Positions 10,418-23,022 of a DNA stretch of 64,000 bases are shown piece after piece (the stretch's first letter is position 1; the number at the start of each line of letters is the position of its first letter). Source of the stretch: Tragulus kanchil (taxonomy: Eukaryota; Chordata; Mammalia; Artiodactyla; Tragulidae). The position numbers and the translations under genes are program-made. Location of the stretch: assembly GCA_022376925.1 (NCBI GenBank), contig JAIOJX010000025.1:142559301-142623300 (forward strand), in the 5' to 3' direction. Under the pieces are notes generated by a model. It searched no databases, was not told the origin of the DNA, and saw only the letters and a list, made by a program, of their open reading frames with translations.

Positions 10418-11155
10418 CGTTGATTGATCTGATGAATATATTATGCCATGAGAAAACTTAATAGGGTCAAACAATAGGGTTAAAATTATTGTTACTTGTT
10501 ATAGTAAATATTTTTAAATCATACTATGGTCAAATTAATTGGCTGTAAACTTAAGAGAGGACGACAATCAAAAAACTCATCAGTTTTGTGATTAAGAATA
10601 AACATTCACCAGTACTTAACCAATCATGGTAACCATTTTTAGCTGTCACTTTCAAGGCAAGAGAAATGCATTCTTGTACTAAGTTGGGTATACATTATTG
10701 TAAGAAATTTGAGAAAAATAAAATTTACCTTGTAGTGACTAATTACAATGCATAAAGCAGTTAATCTGGAAAACAATAAGTATAATTGAGTGAAACAATG
10801 AGGATGTAATAGTTGATCCAGCAATATAATTTAACTTAGAAAATTTTCCAGTTTCATCAAGGAATCATTTCACTAAGAGTTTAATGGTGTTCCCGAACCC
10901 TGATGATTGGGGATACTTAACTGCACTGGTCCAATTATAAACAGCATGTGTAACTTAACAAATGACAATATGCCTTTATTTATTTTAGGTTTCATTAGCA
11001 ACATATTTGTAGTTTTCAGATGAATTTTTATGTGCCTGTTGTGGCTCTGTCTTTGCCCAGACTATAATGAAAATGAGATAGTTTCAAATATCTGTATTTT
11101 ATGCCCACAATGTTTGACTCAGGTAAATTAAAGGAAACTGATGAATGAATAACTC
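10418..11155. other. Anonymous DNA (copy at 11540-12277)
   Basis: No recognised repeat or gene. The 61-codon reverse frame at 10639-10824 has no recognisable domain and recurs only because of the duplication. Confidence 0.6.
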
Positions 11156-11180
11156 ATAAAATGAATAGATGGGGGGGAAA

Positions 11181-11312
11181 GTCAGGAAGATCCCAGAAGG
11201 AAATGTCAACCCAGTGCAGTATTCTTGTCTAGGAAATCTCATGGACAGAGGAGTCTGGAGGGATATTGTCTAGGATGTTTCAAAAGAGTCAAGTGTGACT
11301 TAGCGACTAAAC
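11181..11312 (+). mobile_element. Bov-tA SINE 3' part (copy 3, truncated)
   Basis: Third occurrence of the Bov-tA tail. It is cut at its 5' side by the duplication junction. Confidence 0.88.
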
Positions 11313-12177
11313 ATTTTTCACAATAAATGGTAAAATTTTCTGAGGCTACTGAACACATGCCCTACATATTTGAACTTTTCAGTTCCTAGCAAAGTGTTCT
11401 TGGAAATTGTATGTGCTTCAAATATTTCTTAAGTCAGTCAAATGAATCCCACATTCAACAAGTCTCTATTTAATTTTAACTAGAAAAACCTAGCGGAATT
11501 CTACAGAATACAATAAACTGACACCACTATTTCAGAGCACGTTGATTGATCTGATGAATATATTATGCCATGAGAAAACTTAATAGGGTCAAACAATAGG
11601 GTTAAAATTATTGTTACTTGTTATAGTAAATATTTTTAAATCATACTATGGTCAAATTAATTGGCTGTAAACTTAAGAGAGGACGACAATCAAAAAACTC
11701 ATCAGTTTTGTGATTAAGAATAAACATTCACCAGTACTTAACCAATCATGGTAACCATTTTTAGCTGTCACTTTCAAGGCAAGAGAAATGCATTCTTGTA
11801 CTAAGTTGGGTATACATTATTGTAAGAAATTTGAGAAAAATAAAATTTACCTTGTAGTGACTAATTACAATGCATAAAGCAGTTAATCTGGAAAACAATA
11901 AGTATAATTGAGTGAAACAATGAGGATGTAATAGTTGATCCAGCAATATAATTTAACTTAGAAAATTTTCCAGTTTCATCAAGGAATCATTTCACTAAGA
12001 GTTTAATGGTGTTCCCGAACCCTGATGATTGGGGATACTTAACTGCACTGGTCCAATTATAAACAGCATGTGTAACTTAACAAATGACAATATGCCTTTA
12101 TTTATTTTAGGTTTCATTAGCAACATATTTGTAGTTTTCAGATGAATTTTTATGTGCCTGTTGTGGCTCTGTCTTTG

Positions 12178-14347
12178 CCCAGACTATAATGAAAATGAGA
12201 TAGTTTCAAATATCTGTATTTTATGCCCACAATGTTTGACTCAGGTAAATTAAAGGAAACTGATGAATGAATAACTCTGAAATCAGTTCGAGGAACAAAG
12301 CTTTTTCAACAAGAAGCAAGAAATGTAGTGCCCTTTTATTTCATGAAAGCAGTTTCATTATATAAATATGGTCTTGCTGTTCTATCATTGTGATAAAATG
12401 TTTACCTTGGAATTGCCAGACAATTGAGAAATTGTATGAAGAACAATTTCTCTAGATTTCTCTGAATTATTTATAACCAAATTAATCATGCTTAATAAAA
12501 TGAGCCAACATGTGATTTGTAGGTCAGTGAAAACAATCAACAATTATCATGATAATCATCCATGTGCTAAAGCTTGTGTTTTTCATTATAAGTATTTTCT
12601 TTTTTTTGAGGCCCTCAAAAGGCCCCCAAGACCTAATAATCATGGTTTTCCACATTCTTACAAGATGTAAGCCAGGGTAGCACCTGCTGGTTCACATGAA
12701 TTCCGAGTGCAACCCTACTGTGGCTTGTGTGTGCTATGCAATGTTCTCCTCCCTTAAGGTCATGGATGTATGTGAGCAATAAACTGTGGACAATCTCATT
12801 TTTTCACTTATTTCTCCAATGCAAAGCCAAACATAGTTGTTTATATATTTGCTTCTGATTAAGACATAGAAATTTCAAGAATATCATGCCCATCCCAAAG
12901 ATAAGGAAAAATTGGATAATCCGCCACAAACAACAGGGCAAAATAATCAAATGCTTCTGGTGATTGATTGGTCAAAGTGAAAACTTCTTATTTTTTCCAT
13001 GACAGAATCCACTGAACTCAGAATACTGAATCAATAGAAAGAGACAGACAACCTACCTCTACAATTGGTAATTGTAAACATCAATTTTCCTGCATTTACA
13101 AAGAATCCTTTAGGCATAATTTCTAATTATTGTTATATATTGAGGTTGTATCAATATCTGTGATCCAATATAATAGTATATTTTCTTTTCTCAAGATTCA
13201 TACATCACTATATTTTAATAATGTCAATGCTATTATGTATGCCCTTTGGATTTTAGTCTTGGGCCCCAGACTATAATGAAAATGAGATAGTTTCAAATAG
13301 CTGTATTTTATGCCCACAATGTTTGACTCAGGTAAATTAAAGGAAACTGATGAATGAATAACTCTGAAATCAGTTCGAGGAACAAAGCTTTTTCAACAAG
13401 AAGCAAGAAATGTAGTGCCCTTTTATTTCATGAAAGCAGTTTCATTATATAAATATGGTCTTGCTGTTCTATCATTGTGATAAAATGTTTACCTTGGAAT
13501 TGCCAGACAATTGAGAAATTGTATGAAGAACAATTTCTCTAGATTTCTCTGAATTATTTATAACCAAATTAATCATGCTTAATAAAATGAGCCAACATGT
13601 GATTTGTAGGTCAGTGAAAACAATCAACAATTATCATGATAATCATCCATGTGCTAAAGCTTGTGTTTTTCATTATAAGTATTTTCTTTTTTTTGAGGCC
13701 CTCAAAAGGCCCCCAAGACCTAATAATCATGGTTTTCCACATTCTTACAAGATGTAAGCCAGGGTCCCTTAGCACCTGCTGGTTCACATGAATTCCGAGT
13801 GCAACCCTACTGTGGCTTGTGTGTGCTATGCAATGTTCTCCTCCCTTAAGGTCATGGATGTATGTGAGCAATAAACTGTGGACAATCTCATTTTTTCACT
13901 TATTTCTCCAATGCAAAGCCAAACATAGTTGTTTATATATTTGCTTCTGATTAAGACATAGAAATTTCAAGAATATCATGCCCATCCCAAAGATAAGGAA
14001 AAATTGGATAATCCGCCCCAAACAACAGGGCAAAATAATCAAATGCTTCTGGTGATTGATTGGTCAAAGTGAAAACTTCTTATTTTTTCCATGACAGAAT
14101 CCACTGAACTCAGAATACTGAATCAATAGAAAGAGACAGACAACCTACCTCTACAATTGGTAATTGTAAACATCAATTTTCCTGCATTTACAAAGAATCC
14201 TTTAGGCATAATTTCTAATTATTGTTATATATTGAGGTTGTATCAATATCTGTGATCCAATATAATAGTATATTTTCTTTTCTCAAGATTCATACATCAC
14301 TATATTTTAATAATGTCAATGCTATTATGTATGCCCTTTAGATTTTA
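12178..14347. repeat. Direct duplication 5 (offset 1087-1092 bp)
   Basis: 12178-13255 recurs as 13265-14347 with a 9-bp filler. The second copy has 5 extra bases (GGTCCCTTAG against GGTAG near 12680/13766) and several substitutions. The first 100 bp also exist at 11056-11155, chaining this pair to duplication 4. Confidence 0.97.
12600..12830 (+). other. Possible old LTR-like segment (copy at 13690-13920)
   Basis: A less AT-rich block contains GGCCCCCAAGACC, CCAGGGT..AGCACCTGCTGG and GAGCAATAAACTGTGG. The last resembles the polyadenylation region of an LTR. No terminal TG/CA pair or primer-binding site was found, so this is a weak call. Confidence 0.25.
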
Positions 14348-14549
14348 TTATTTTTAACCTCAATCTATCAAGGATCATGGTATGTTTATTTAAATATATT
14401 AGTAATATTAGTTATGTGTTTCTCTTTCTTTTTGCAGTAATGTCTTGTTTTTCATGAAATCTAATTCTGTTAGTGTACTGCAGAGATATCTTTGACTAGA
14501 TTCCCTCATTGCAAATTTTTCTTCTGATATTAAGAAAGTACTATTTTAA

Positions 14550-14592
<43 letters not shown>

Positions 14593-15044
14593 TTTTGCCT
14601 AATCAACAAAATAAATTATTTTTTTTGTTTTCTGGTTTTCTCTTTTACATTTTCTTGCTATACTTTCCCAACCCTTATGTTTTCAATATTTTCTAAAGCA
14701 TTACCCTAACAAAATCTTGTTATGAGAGAATACTGACATTTTGCTTTGAAATACAGTATGAAACCTAACTTTAATAGGTGAGTTCAGAACACATATGTTC
14801 TTTGATAAATATTGTTTTATTGTGTCACATAAACATGAATATATAAATATACTAGTGACACAGTAAAATGATATTTTTATCATAATTTCTCCATTGCAAT
14901 TATAATAAAATGTCATAGTTAATAAAATTTATTATAATTTCTCCTTTTAAAAGATTTAAAATTTTTAGAAATATATTTTTTTGTGTTTATACATATGCTT
15001 ACATTTATTCTAGTTTATTATTTGGTTTACTGTTTGCTGTTCTA
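14348..15044. other. AT-rich anonymous DNA
   Basis: Nothing recognised apart from the (TA)n tract at 14551-14586. The open frames here are low complexity. Confidence 0.6.
14551..14586. repeat. (TA)n microsatellite
   Basis: About 18 uninterrupted TA units. This is a likely length-polymorphic site. Confidence 0.97.
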
Positions 15045-15255
15045 ATTGCTGTTTAGTCACCAAGTCATTTCTGACTCTTTTGTGATCACGTGGACTATTG
15101 CCTACCAGGTTCTTCTAGTCATGGGATCTCCCTGGCAAGAATACTGAATGTGGTGCCATCTCCTCTTCCAGGGGATCTTCCTGGCCCAGGAATCTAATTT
15201 ATGTCTCCAGCTCCGGCAGGCAAATTCTTGACCTCTAAGCCATCAAGAAAGTTCT
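15045..15255 (-). mobile_element. Bov-tA-type SINE, antisense
   Basis: GCTGTTTAGTCACCAAGTCATTTCTGACTC through CCAGGGGATCTTCCTGGCCCAGG, to the head complement near TAAGCCATCAAGAAAG. The right part (from 15118) is duplicated at 16349-16486. Confidence 0.9.
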
Positions 15256-17565
15256 TGCTATTCTAAATAGTTAATTTCTATTAATGTTACATGTTACCTT
15301 TCAATCCTTTATTTCTTTAGACAGTATCCATCAATTCCTACCTGAGCACAATTAGTATATTTCCATTTTAATTTCCTTTCTATTTCTTTCCTCTGCAAAA
15401 ATACAAATTTAGTTTGTTATAATGAATATCTTACCTTTACTTTTACTGAGTTGATTTATACTATAGGGAAAAAATCTTTATGTCTATTATTTTATCACAG
15501 AAATCATTATACTTGTACTATCCCATGCTATCATTTCTCTTTCTTTTCTAAAGCCTTTATAGTTAGTAGTTTATCCTATTAGGTTTTATCATATTAACTT
15601 TTCACTATATAATATTATTAATATTTCTCTTATTTAAATCCTCACACAATACTCTAAATAGATTTAGAGTAACCTCCAAACTCTTTGCCATCAGGTTCCT
15701 CTCAATGAATAGCTGAAGTTTGAAATTTACATACTTCTTCAAGAACTCATGAGAACACTATAATCTAAAATACTTCTTATCAAAAATACATTATCTATCA
15801 CCTTTTACATGAATAAAAGCTTGAACATGTACACAGTTTGGGGGACATTTTCTTTCTTAAGGACTCTATGGTTTTTAAGGCATTGCTAATGAAAAAAAAG
15901 TTAGGGTTAGCCTAAATTCTGTTCATTCGGTCTTGGCTTCTTCTTCATTCAAGGTATTCTTTCATTATCTTTAATTTCAAGAGTTTTTAAGGCAACATCT
16001 TTGTGGCAATTATTTACTTTCAAATTTTTATTCTCCCAATCCCCTATGCTTTCATTCCTTTCTGAAACATTTTAAGAGGACCCAGATAGATCCAATCCCT
16101 ACTGATTAACAAAGGGACATTTTGATCACCAATTAGTTTCCAAATACATGTGCATCAAACATGTCAAATTCATAATGATGTTAAAAACAAACTTATTTCT
16201 TGATAATTTTTATATTTTACAAGGAAACTAATTCATTATTTAAGAAAGCTAACAAATGATCAGTGACAATGAGACATTTTTATGATTCTCCTATAGGGTT
16301 ACAGAATACTCCAGCTCCCAAATGAAGAAAGAATTTACCACAAAAATCGTCATGGGATCTCTGGCAAGAATACTGAATGTGGTGCCATCTCCTCTTCCAG
16401 GGGATCTTCCTGGCCCAGGAATCTAATTTATGTCTCCAGCTCCGGCAGGCAAATTCTTGACCTCTAAGCCATCAAGAAAGTTCTTGCTATTCTAAATAGT
16501 TAATTTCTATTAATGTTACATGTTACCTTTCAATCCTTTATTTCTTTAGACAGTATCCATCAATTCCTACCTGAGCACAATTAGTATATTTCCATTTTAA
16601 TTTCCTTTCTATTTCTTTCCTCTGCAAAAATACAAATTTAGTTTGTTATAATGAATATCTTACCTTTACTTTTACTGAGTTGATTTATACTATAGGGAAA
16701 AAATCTTTATGTCTATTATTTTATCACAGAAATCATTATACTTGTACTATCCCATGCTATCATTTCTCTTTCTTTTCTAAAGCCTTTATAGTTAGTAGTT
16801 TATCCTATTAGGTTTTATCATATTAACTTTTCACTATATAATATTATTAATATTTCTCTTATTTAAATCCTCACACAATACTCTAAATAGATTTAGAGTA
16901 ACCTCCAAACTCTTTGCCATCAGGTTCCTCTCAATGAATAGCTGAAGTTTGAAATTTACATACTTCTTCAAGAACTCATGAGAACACTATAATCTAAAAT
17001 ACTTCTTATCAAAAATATATTATCTATCACCTTTTACATGAATAAAAGCTTGAACATGTACACAGTTTGGGGGACATTTTCTTTCTTAAGGACTCTATGG
17101 TTTTTAAGGCATTGCTAATGAAAAAAAAGTTAGGGTTAGCCTAAATTCTGTTCATTCGGTCTTGGCTTCTTCTTCATTCAAGGTATTCTTTCATTATCTT
17201 TAATTTCAAGAGTTTTTAAGGCAACATCTTTGTGGCAATTATTTACTTTCAAATTTTTATTCTCCCAATCCCCTATGCTTTCATTCCTTTCTGAAACATT
17301 TTAAGAGGACCCAGATAGATCCAATCCCTACTGATTAACAAAGGGACATTTTGATCACCAATTAGTTTCCAAATACATGTGCATCAAACATGTCAAATTC
17401 ATAATGATGTTAAAAACAAACTTATTTCTTGATAATTTTTATATTTTACAAGGAAACTAATTCATTATTTAAGAAAGCTAACAAATGATCAGTGAGAATG
17501 AGACATTTTTATGATTCTCCTATAGGGTTACAGAATACTCCAGCTCCCAAATGAAGAAAGAATTT
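15118..17565. repeat. Direct duplication 6 (offset 1229-1231 bp)
   Basis: 15118-16336 recurs as 16349-17565. The 12-bp filler is at 16337-16348. It starts inside the Bov-tA; the second copy lacks 2 bases (GATCTCTGG for GATCTCCCTGG). A few substitutions (for example ATACATT/ATATATT) are scattered. The interior after the SINE is anonymous AT-rich DNA with no gene. Confidence 0.97.
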
Positions 17566-19177
17566 TGTACCACATAATAAATTAATTAATCTAAGCAATG
17601 ATAATCAAAAAATTCTAAGAACCCACACACAGGAATAAGACATTTCACATCTTCTGAGGGAAATATATATCATACCTTCCATGAAGCTGTTCTTCCTATA
17701 TTTTAAACTCAATACTCATTCTTCTGATGTAAATGTCAATGTTTAAGAGATATATCAAAAGAAAAGTATACTCAGCCATAGACAGAGAAGCACATTCATA
17801 TCATGAGAAACTTTATAAGAAAAATTATCTGAGTTTTCAACAATAACAACAATAAACATTACAAGGGGGAAAAAAGAAATTGAGGGCAAAGTATTAAACT
17901 CAGAAATATAACTAAGTATAACACACAGAAAAAATAGTAAAACTTTTATAGAAATGTTGAGCAATATAGATATTAGTGATATTAAGACACTATTTTATTC
18001 TAGATTTGTGATATGATTAACAATAGCTTTAAACAATATTTAAAAATTAGAACACTTGTCATTTATAAATATGTAATGGTCAATTTATCAATGAAATTTT
18101 ATATTTATTTTAAATGTGTTTCACAATAATATGAATGGGTTCATGCTGGTGGTAAAGGGAAAAGCATATTGTTTGTAATTTTTGAAGCTTTGTAAGGGGT
18201 TCACAGACATATTTTAGTGTTCTTTTTCCTTTTGTGCTTGTACTTATATTTATTTTTTTGAAGGCTAAAAGCATCATTCCTCATTAACAAATTTGATCTT
18301 TTTTTGAGAGTCAGAAGACAAAATCAAGAAAAATGTATTCTACATTTTTAAGCGAACAATTTTTGGATACACCATCTACAATTTTGACTGTGTTGCAGAG
18401 GAGAACCTGTAGTAATTATGTGCTATACAGTAAAACATGAAATGAATTTAAATGAAATAAATGAGCAAAATTAATATTTAGTATAGCATGTTGGATATTT
18501 TTTTTGTAATTGTTAAGTGCTCAAGTGTCCCTAATATTATTTTGACATTTTACTGAAAAATTTTCAAGGGTAATTGATAAGGATAATGTATATAGAATCA
18601 TAAACATTTACCTATAATATCCATATATAAGAAAAGATAAAAGAGCACTACAATATTTTAGGAAAGTGAAGGATGTTAATGAGAAATCACTCATGATACT
18701 AACCCTCACACATTGAATTTTATTTTCTCACTTAACTTTCATCAGATAACAGTAATTTTGCCTTTCTAGGTTGACATTCTATGAAAAATAAATGATTCAA
18801 CAAACTCTTCTGACTAATTCTTATCGTTTTTATTATGATTTTTAGATACATTTAAATTGTCTTTTATTTATATATAGTTATAACCTTTGAAATATGCCTC
18901 TGTTCCTTGTAATAAATTTAAAAAATAAACAATCCTTTAATAATGCTTATGGAGGTCATACCGGTATCAAAATAATTTAATTTGGCCTTCTTACACAAGA
19001 AGAAATCATTATTACATGGCATTAAAAGACCTTAGTACTGTTACATGCTGATAAAATAGAAGATTAAATAATGATGATAATTTGAATAGGAGATCAAAAT
19101 GCACAGAACAAATGAAAATTTGCAAAATGTAAATTCTTGACATTCTGATGATTTTTATCCTCAATACTCATGTTATT
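17566..19177. other. AT-rich anonymous DNA
   Basis: About 1.6 kb without a recognised repeat or gene. The 69-codon reverse frame at 17755-17964 is hydrophobic and low complexity, as expected by chance in AT-rich DNA. Confidence 0.6.
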
Positions 19178-19701
19178 GAGGAAAAGCCATGGCAAATCTA
19201 GACAGTATATTAGGCAGAGACATCACTTTGCCAGCAAAGGTCTGTATAGTCACAGCTGTGGTTTTTCCAGTTGTCATATACAGATGTGAGAGCTGGACTT
19301 TAAAGAATGCTGAGAGGCAAAGAACTGATGCTTTCCAACTGTGGTGTTGGAGAAGACTCTTGAGTCCCATGGACTGCAAGGAGACCAAACCAGTCAATTC
19401 TAAAGGAAAACAGCCCTGAATATTCATTGGGAGGATTGATGCTGAAGCTGAAGTTGAAGCTCCAATACTATGGCCACGTGATGCAAAGAGAGGACTCTTT
19501 GAAAAAGATCCTGATGTTGGGAAAAAATAGAAGACAGAAGGAGAATGGGACAACAGAGGACGAGATGGTTAGATGGCATCACGGAGTCAATGGACTTGAG
19601 TTTGAGCAATCTTTGGGAGATGGTGAAGGACACAGAAGCCTGTTATGCTATAGTTCATGGCATCAAAAAGAGTCAGACACAACTGAGGGACTGAACTGAA
19701 C
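19178..19701 (+). mobile_element. BovB 3' end
   Basis: GCCATGGCAAATCTAGACAG, TGTGAGAGCTGGACTTTAAAG, CCAATACTATGGCCACGTGATG and AAAGAGTCAGACACAACTGAG are successive blocks of the BovB 3' portion. The open frames 19189-19419 and 19427-19699 are fragments of the ORF2 end, separated by a stop. This copy is closer to a typical BovB than the one at 6886. Confidence 0.95.
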
Positions 19702-20863
19702 TCATTTTATTACTTTTAAATTAATGATTATTTACTTATGCAGGCTATGTGCACGGTATCTGTTTTGATGGTGGTAGACAGTAAGGGAGAGGGAGAGAGA
19801 GAAAGAGGGAAGAATAGAAATAAAAACTGATGGTTAATTTAAGAGTTCATCTGTTGCAAATTATTATTTTTCAAGATATGGCATGGAATTATGTTTCTTT
19901 TTAAGAAGAATCAAACTGACAAATGTTTTAGAGAGCTATTTTAATTATCTTGGTAAGTATTTCTTCATCAGTTCTCTATGACTTTTATAGGGAAAAAGTG
20001 GTCTCCCTTTTCATCTACAGACAGAACCAATTCTTCAGAAGTTACCTCTGAGGCAAGCTTCAATAAATAGTGCTGAAAATAAATATGAAAGTCTATCCAA
20101 ACTAAATTTATATCAAGCTTTTGCAATGTTATGTTCTGTGTACTCTTTTAAAAAATCATCATTGTGTAATATTTTGAATGTCCATTTTAGAAATTTCATG
20201 CAAAAAAATAAAAACTCCAAATTATTCATGATTTCAAAATGGATACATTCTTTAGAAATCATTAGTCACTGCAATAGAAATTATAGAGTCAATTAACTCA
20301 ACCATTATGATGTTTAATTTTTAACATTTTATTACTAACAAAGGACTGTTAGATTATTATTTAATAGAACAATGGTATTCGATTATTCCCAACTTTCTTA
20401 AAGCATGCCGTTATGATTGGGTTTGATGTTTCAGTGACCACTCTTTGTCAAATTTAATCCAACACAGCACAGAGTTGAAAGAGAATGAAACATGATACAA
20501 TTACTTCTCTACAGAAGACAAAGGTTTTCAACTGAAATACATTTTTATTCATGTATAAGAATACATACACAACTCCAGGAAGTACTAAGAATCCAATGAT
20601 GCAAGATTACACTGTTTGTCTTGGTGAATTTAATCATTTTATATTAAGCTAACTGTGGGGGTAACAGTTTAGGTGGCAACTGGTTGTCTCTCTTAGAGAA
20701 TAACTTAAGACAGAATCTGTCTTTAATTCTCATGTACCTCTTTATTTCTCTCTCCTATACAGTTTTTCTTGTATTTTGAGAAAATAAAATTGCAAGACTA
20801 AAGAAATGAAAACATCTACCACAGACTGGAAATAGTTTGAGCCTAGGCTGCATTTCCACTTTG
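19702..20863. other. Anonymous DNA
   Basis: No recognised repeat or gene. A purine-rich GA tract lies at about 19786-19812. Confidence 0.6.
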
Positions 20864-23022
20864 CTTCCCAGTGCCAGAAGTCGCAGCAAGCAAAACCTTT
20901 CCAGGATAAATCACATTAACAGTCCCTCGTGTGGAGATGGTAACAGTTTTTCACTTCAGGTTGTCAGTGTGTTTGCTTTGGGGAATTCAGTAAAAAGATC
21001 AAGTCACCTAAGATCTCCATTGTGCTGCATTGCAATCAGTGCACTCTCAGAGCAAGCAGAGTATTTGTTTTGATGTCAGCCTTGTTGGGCTTCTTACTTA
21101 AGTGGATAAATTCCAACTAGACACAAACTGTCATCTTTATTATTCAGAATGCCAATGTTCCAGACCTTGTAAAATAAATATCTGTTATATGAAGATATTA
21201 AAACAATAAAGACACCCTTTTAAAAGGATCTACTTATATGTTTAAGCAAAATAATCCAAATACAATAAAGTAAATATGATAGAAAAATGAAGTAGAGGAA
21301 AAACAAGGAATAGGAAGAGAACTAAAAGCAATACTACTATATGATCAGAAAAACAGGGGGTGTCCATAAAGCTCATGGCATTGGTCATTGAGATCTCTGA
21401 TTAGCTTTGCCCAATTGCTTGGGTGGCTGAGCACAGAAACTTGACTGCTGATTGGGTTATCCAATCTGGTTGTTAGGATGACCTAATAACTAGACCAATC
21501 ATTTATAGTCCAGTTATTTTGATTAGCCCTATGACTCAAATTGTCCATTTCATAAACTGACCCAGTACGCAGATCACAACTTAACTGATTGAGGTAATCA
21601 GCCACATAGAAATAATTAATTTCAAACGATTCAATTTTAGAACAAAATTGGGGAATGAAATAAAGAAATAGGAAGAACCCCAATTCTAAAAGTCTAGAAA
21701 CTGAATATAATGAAGGAAGTGCTCGCCTCATAATACAAATGTTTCAATTGCTGTTTTTATTTATAGATTAAAATTTGAAGAAAATTTGAAACTTCTCTCA
21801 GCTGACCCAAAATCCAAGTATTGAGAGAAGTCAGGGAAAATCAGTTTCTTCCAGTGCATATCAATGAAAAACACTGTGTTGTTTATAATAGTTGAGTGAC
21901 ATTATTTAACTGATTATAATTATAAAAAGCAATAAATTAGGCACTAAACTTCCCAGTGCCAGAAGTCGCAGCAAGCAAAACCTTTCCAGGATAAATCACA
22001 TTAACAGTCCCTCGTGTGGAGATGGTAACAGTTTTCACTTCAGGTTGTCAGTGTGTTTGCTTTGGGGAATTCAGTAAAAAGATCAAGTCACCTAAGATCT
22101 CCATTGTGCTGCATTGCAATCAGTGCACTCTCAGAGCAAGCAGAGTATTTGTTTTGATGTCAGCCTTGTTGGGCTTCTTACTTAAGTGGATAAATTCCAA
22201 CTAGACACAAACTGTCATCTTTATTATTCAGAATGCCAATGTTCCAGACCTTGTAAAATAAATATCTGTTATATGAAGATATTAAAACAATAAAGACACC
22301 CTTTTAAAAGGATCTACTTATATGTTTAAGCAAAATAATCCAAATACAATAAAGTAAATATGATAGAAAAATGAAGTAGAGGAAAAACAAGGAATAGGAA
22401 GAGAACTACAAGCAATACTACTATATGATCAGAAAAACAGGGGGTGTCCATAAAGCTCATGGCATTGGTCATTGAGATCTCTGATTAGCTTTGCCCAATT
22501 GCTTGGGTGGCTGAGCACAGAAACTTGACTGCTGATTGGGTTATCCAATCTGGTTGTTAGGATGACCTAATAACTAGACCAATCATTTATAGTCCAGTTA
22601 TTTTGATTAGCCCTATGACTCAAATTGTCCATTTCATAAACTGACCCAGTACGCAGATCACAACTTAACTGATTGAGGTAATCAGCCACATAGAAATAAT
22701 TAATTTCAAACGATTCAATTTTAGAACAAAATTGGGGAATGAAATAAAGAAATAGGAAGAACCCCAATTCTAAAAGTCTAGAAACTGAATATAATGAAGG
22801 AAGTGCTCGCCTCATAATACAAATGTTTCAATTGCTGTTTTTATTTATAGATTAAAATTTGAAGAAAATTTGAAACTTCTCTCAGCTGACCCAAAATCCA
22901 AGTATTGAGAGAAGTCAGGGAAAATCAGTTTCTTCCAGTGCATATCAATGAAAAACACTGTGTTGTTTATAATAGTTGAGTGACATTATTTAACTGATTA
23001 TAATTATATAGCAAATTAGGCA
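20864..23022. repeat. Direct duplication 7 (offset about 1085 bp)
   Basis: 20864-21943 recurs as 21949-23022. A one-base T loss near 22031 shifts the frame of the short reading frame at 20837-21073. The end of copy 1 (TATAAAAAGCAATAAATTAGG) is an altered form of the end of copy 2 (TATATAGCAAATTAGG). The content is anonymous; the 82-codon reverse frame 21483-21731 recurs at 22567-22815 but resembles nothing I know. Confidence 0.97.

Larger units (their letters stand above)
10072..12277. repeat. Direct duplication 4 (offset 1122 bp)
   Basis: 10072-11155 recurs as 11194-12277. The first copy starts inside the Bov-tA and overlaps the second copy of duplication 3, so about 346 bp exists three times (8973-9318, 10072-10417, 11194-11539). 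The junction 11156-11193 includes a G7 run and a shortened GTCAGGAAGATCCC. Confidence 0.97.

Noticed and set aside
8271..14347. Repeat array resembling a satellite or CRISPR-like system
   Set aside because: Units are about 1.1 kb, unrelated between pairs, and present in two or three copies only. There are no short repeats with spacers and no associated genes.
14509..14709. Membrane-protein-like frame rich in Tyr/Ile
   Set aside because: It is the translation of a (TA)n tract.
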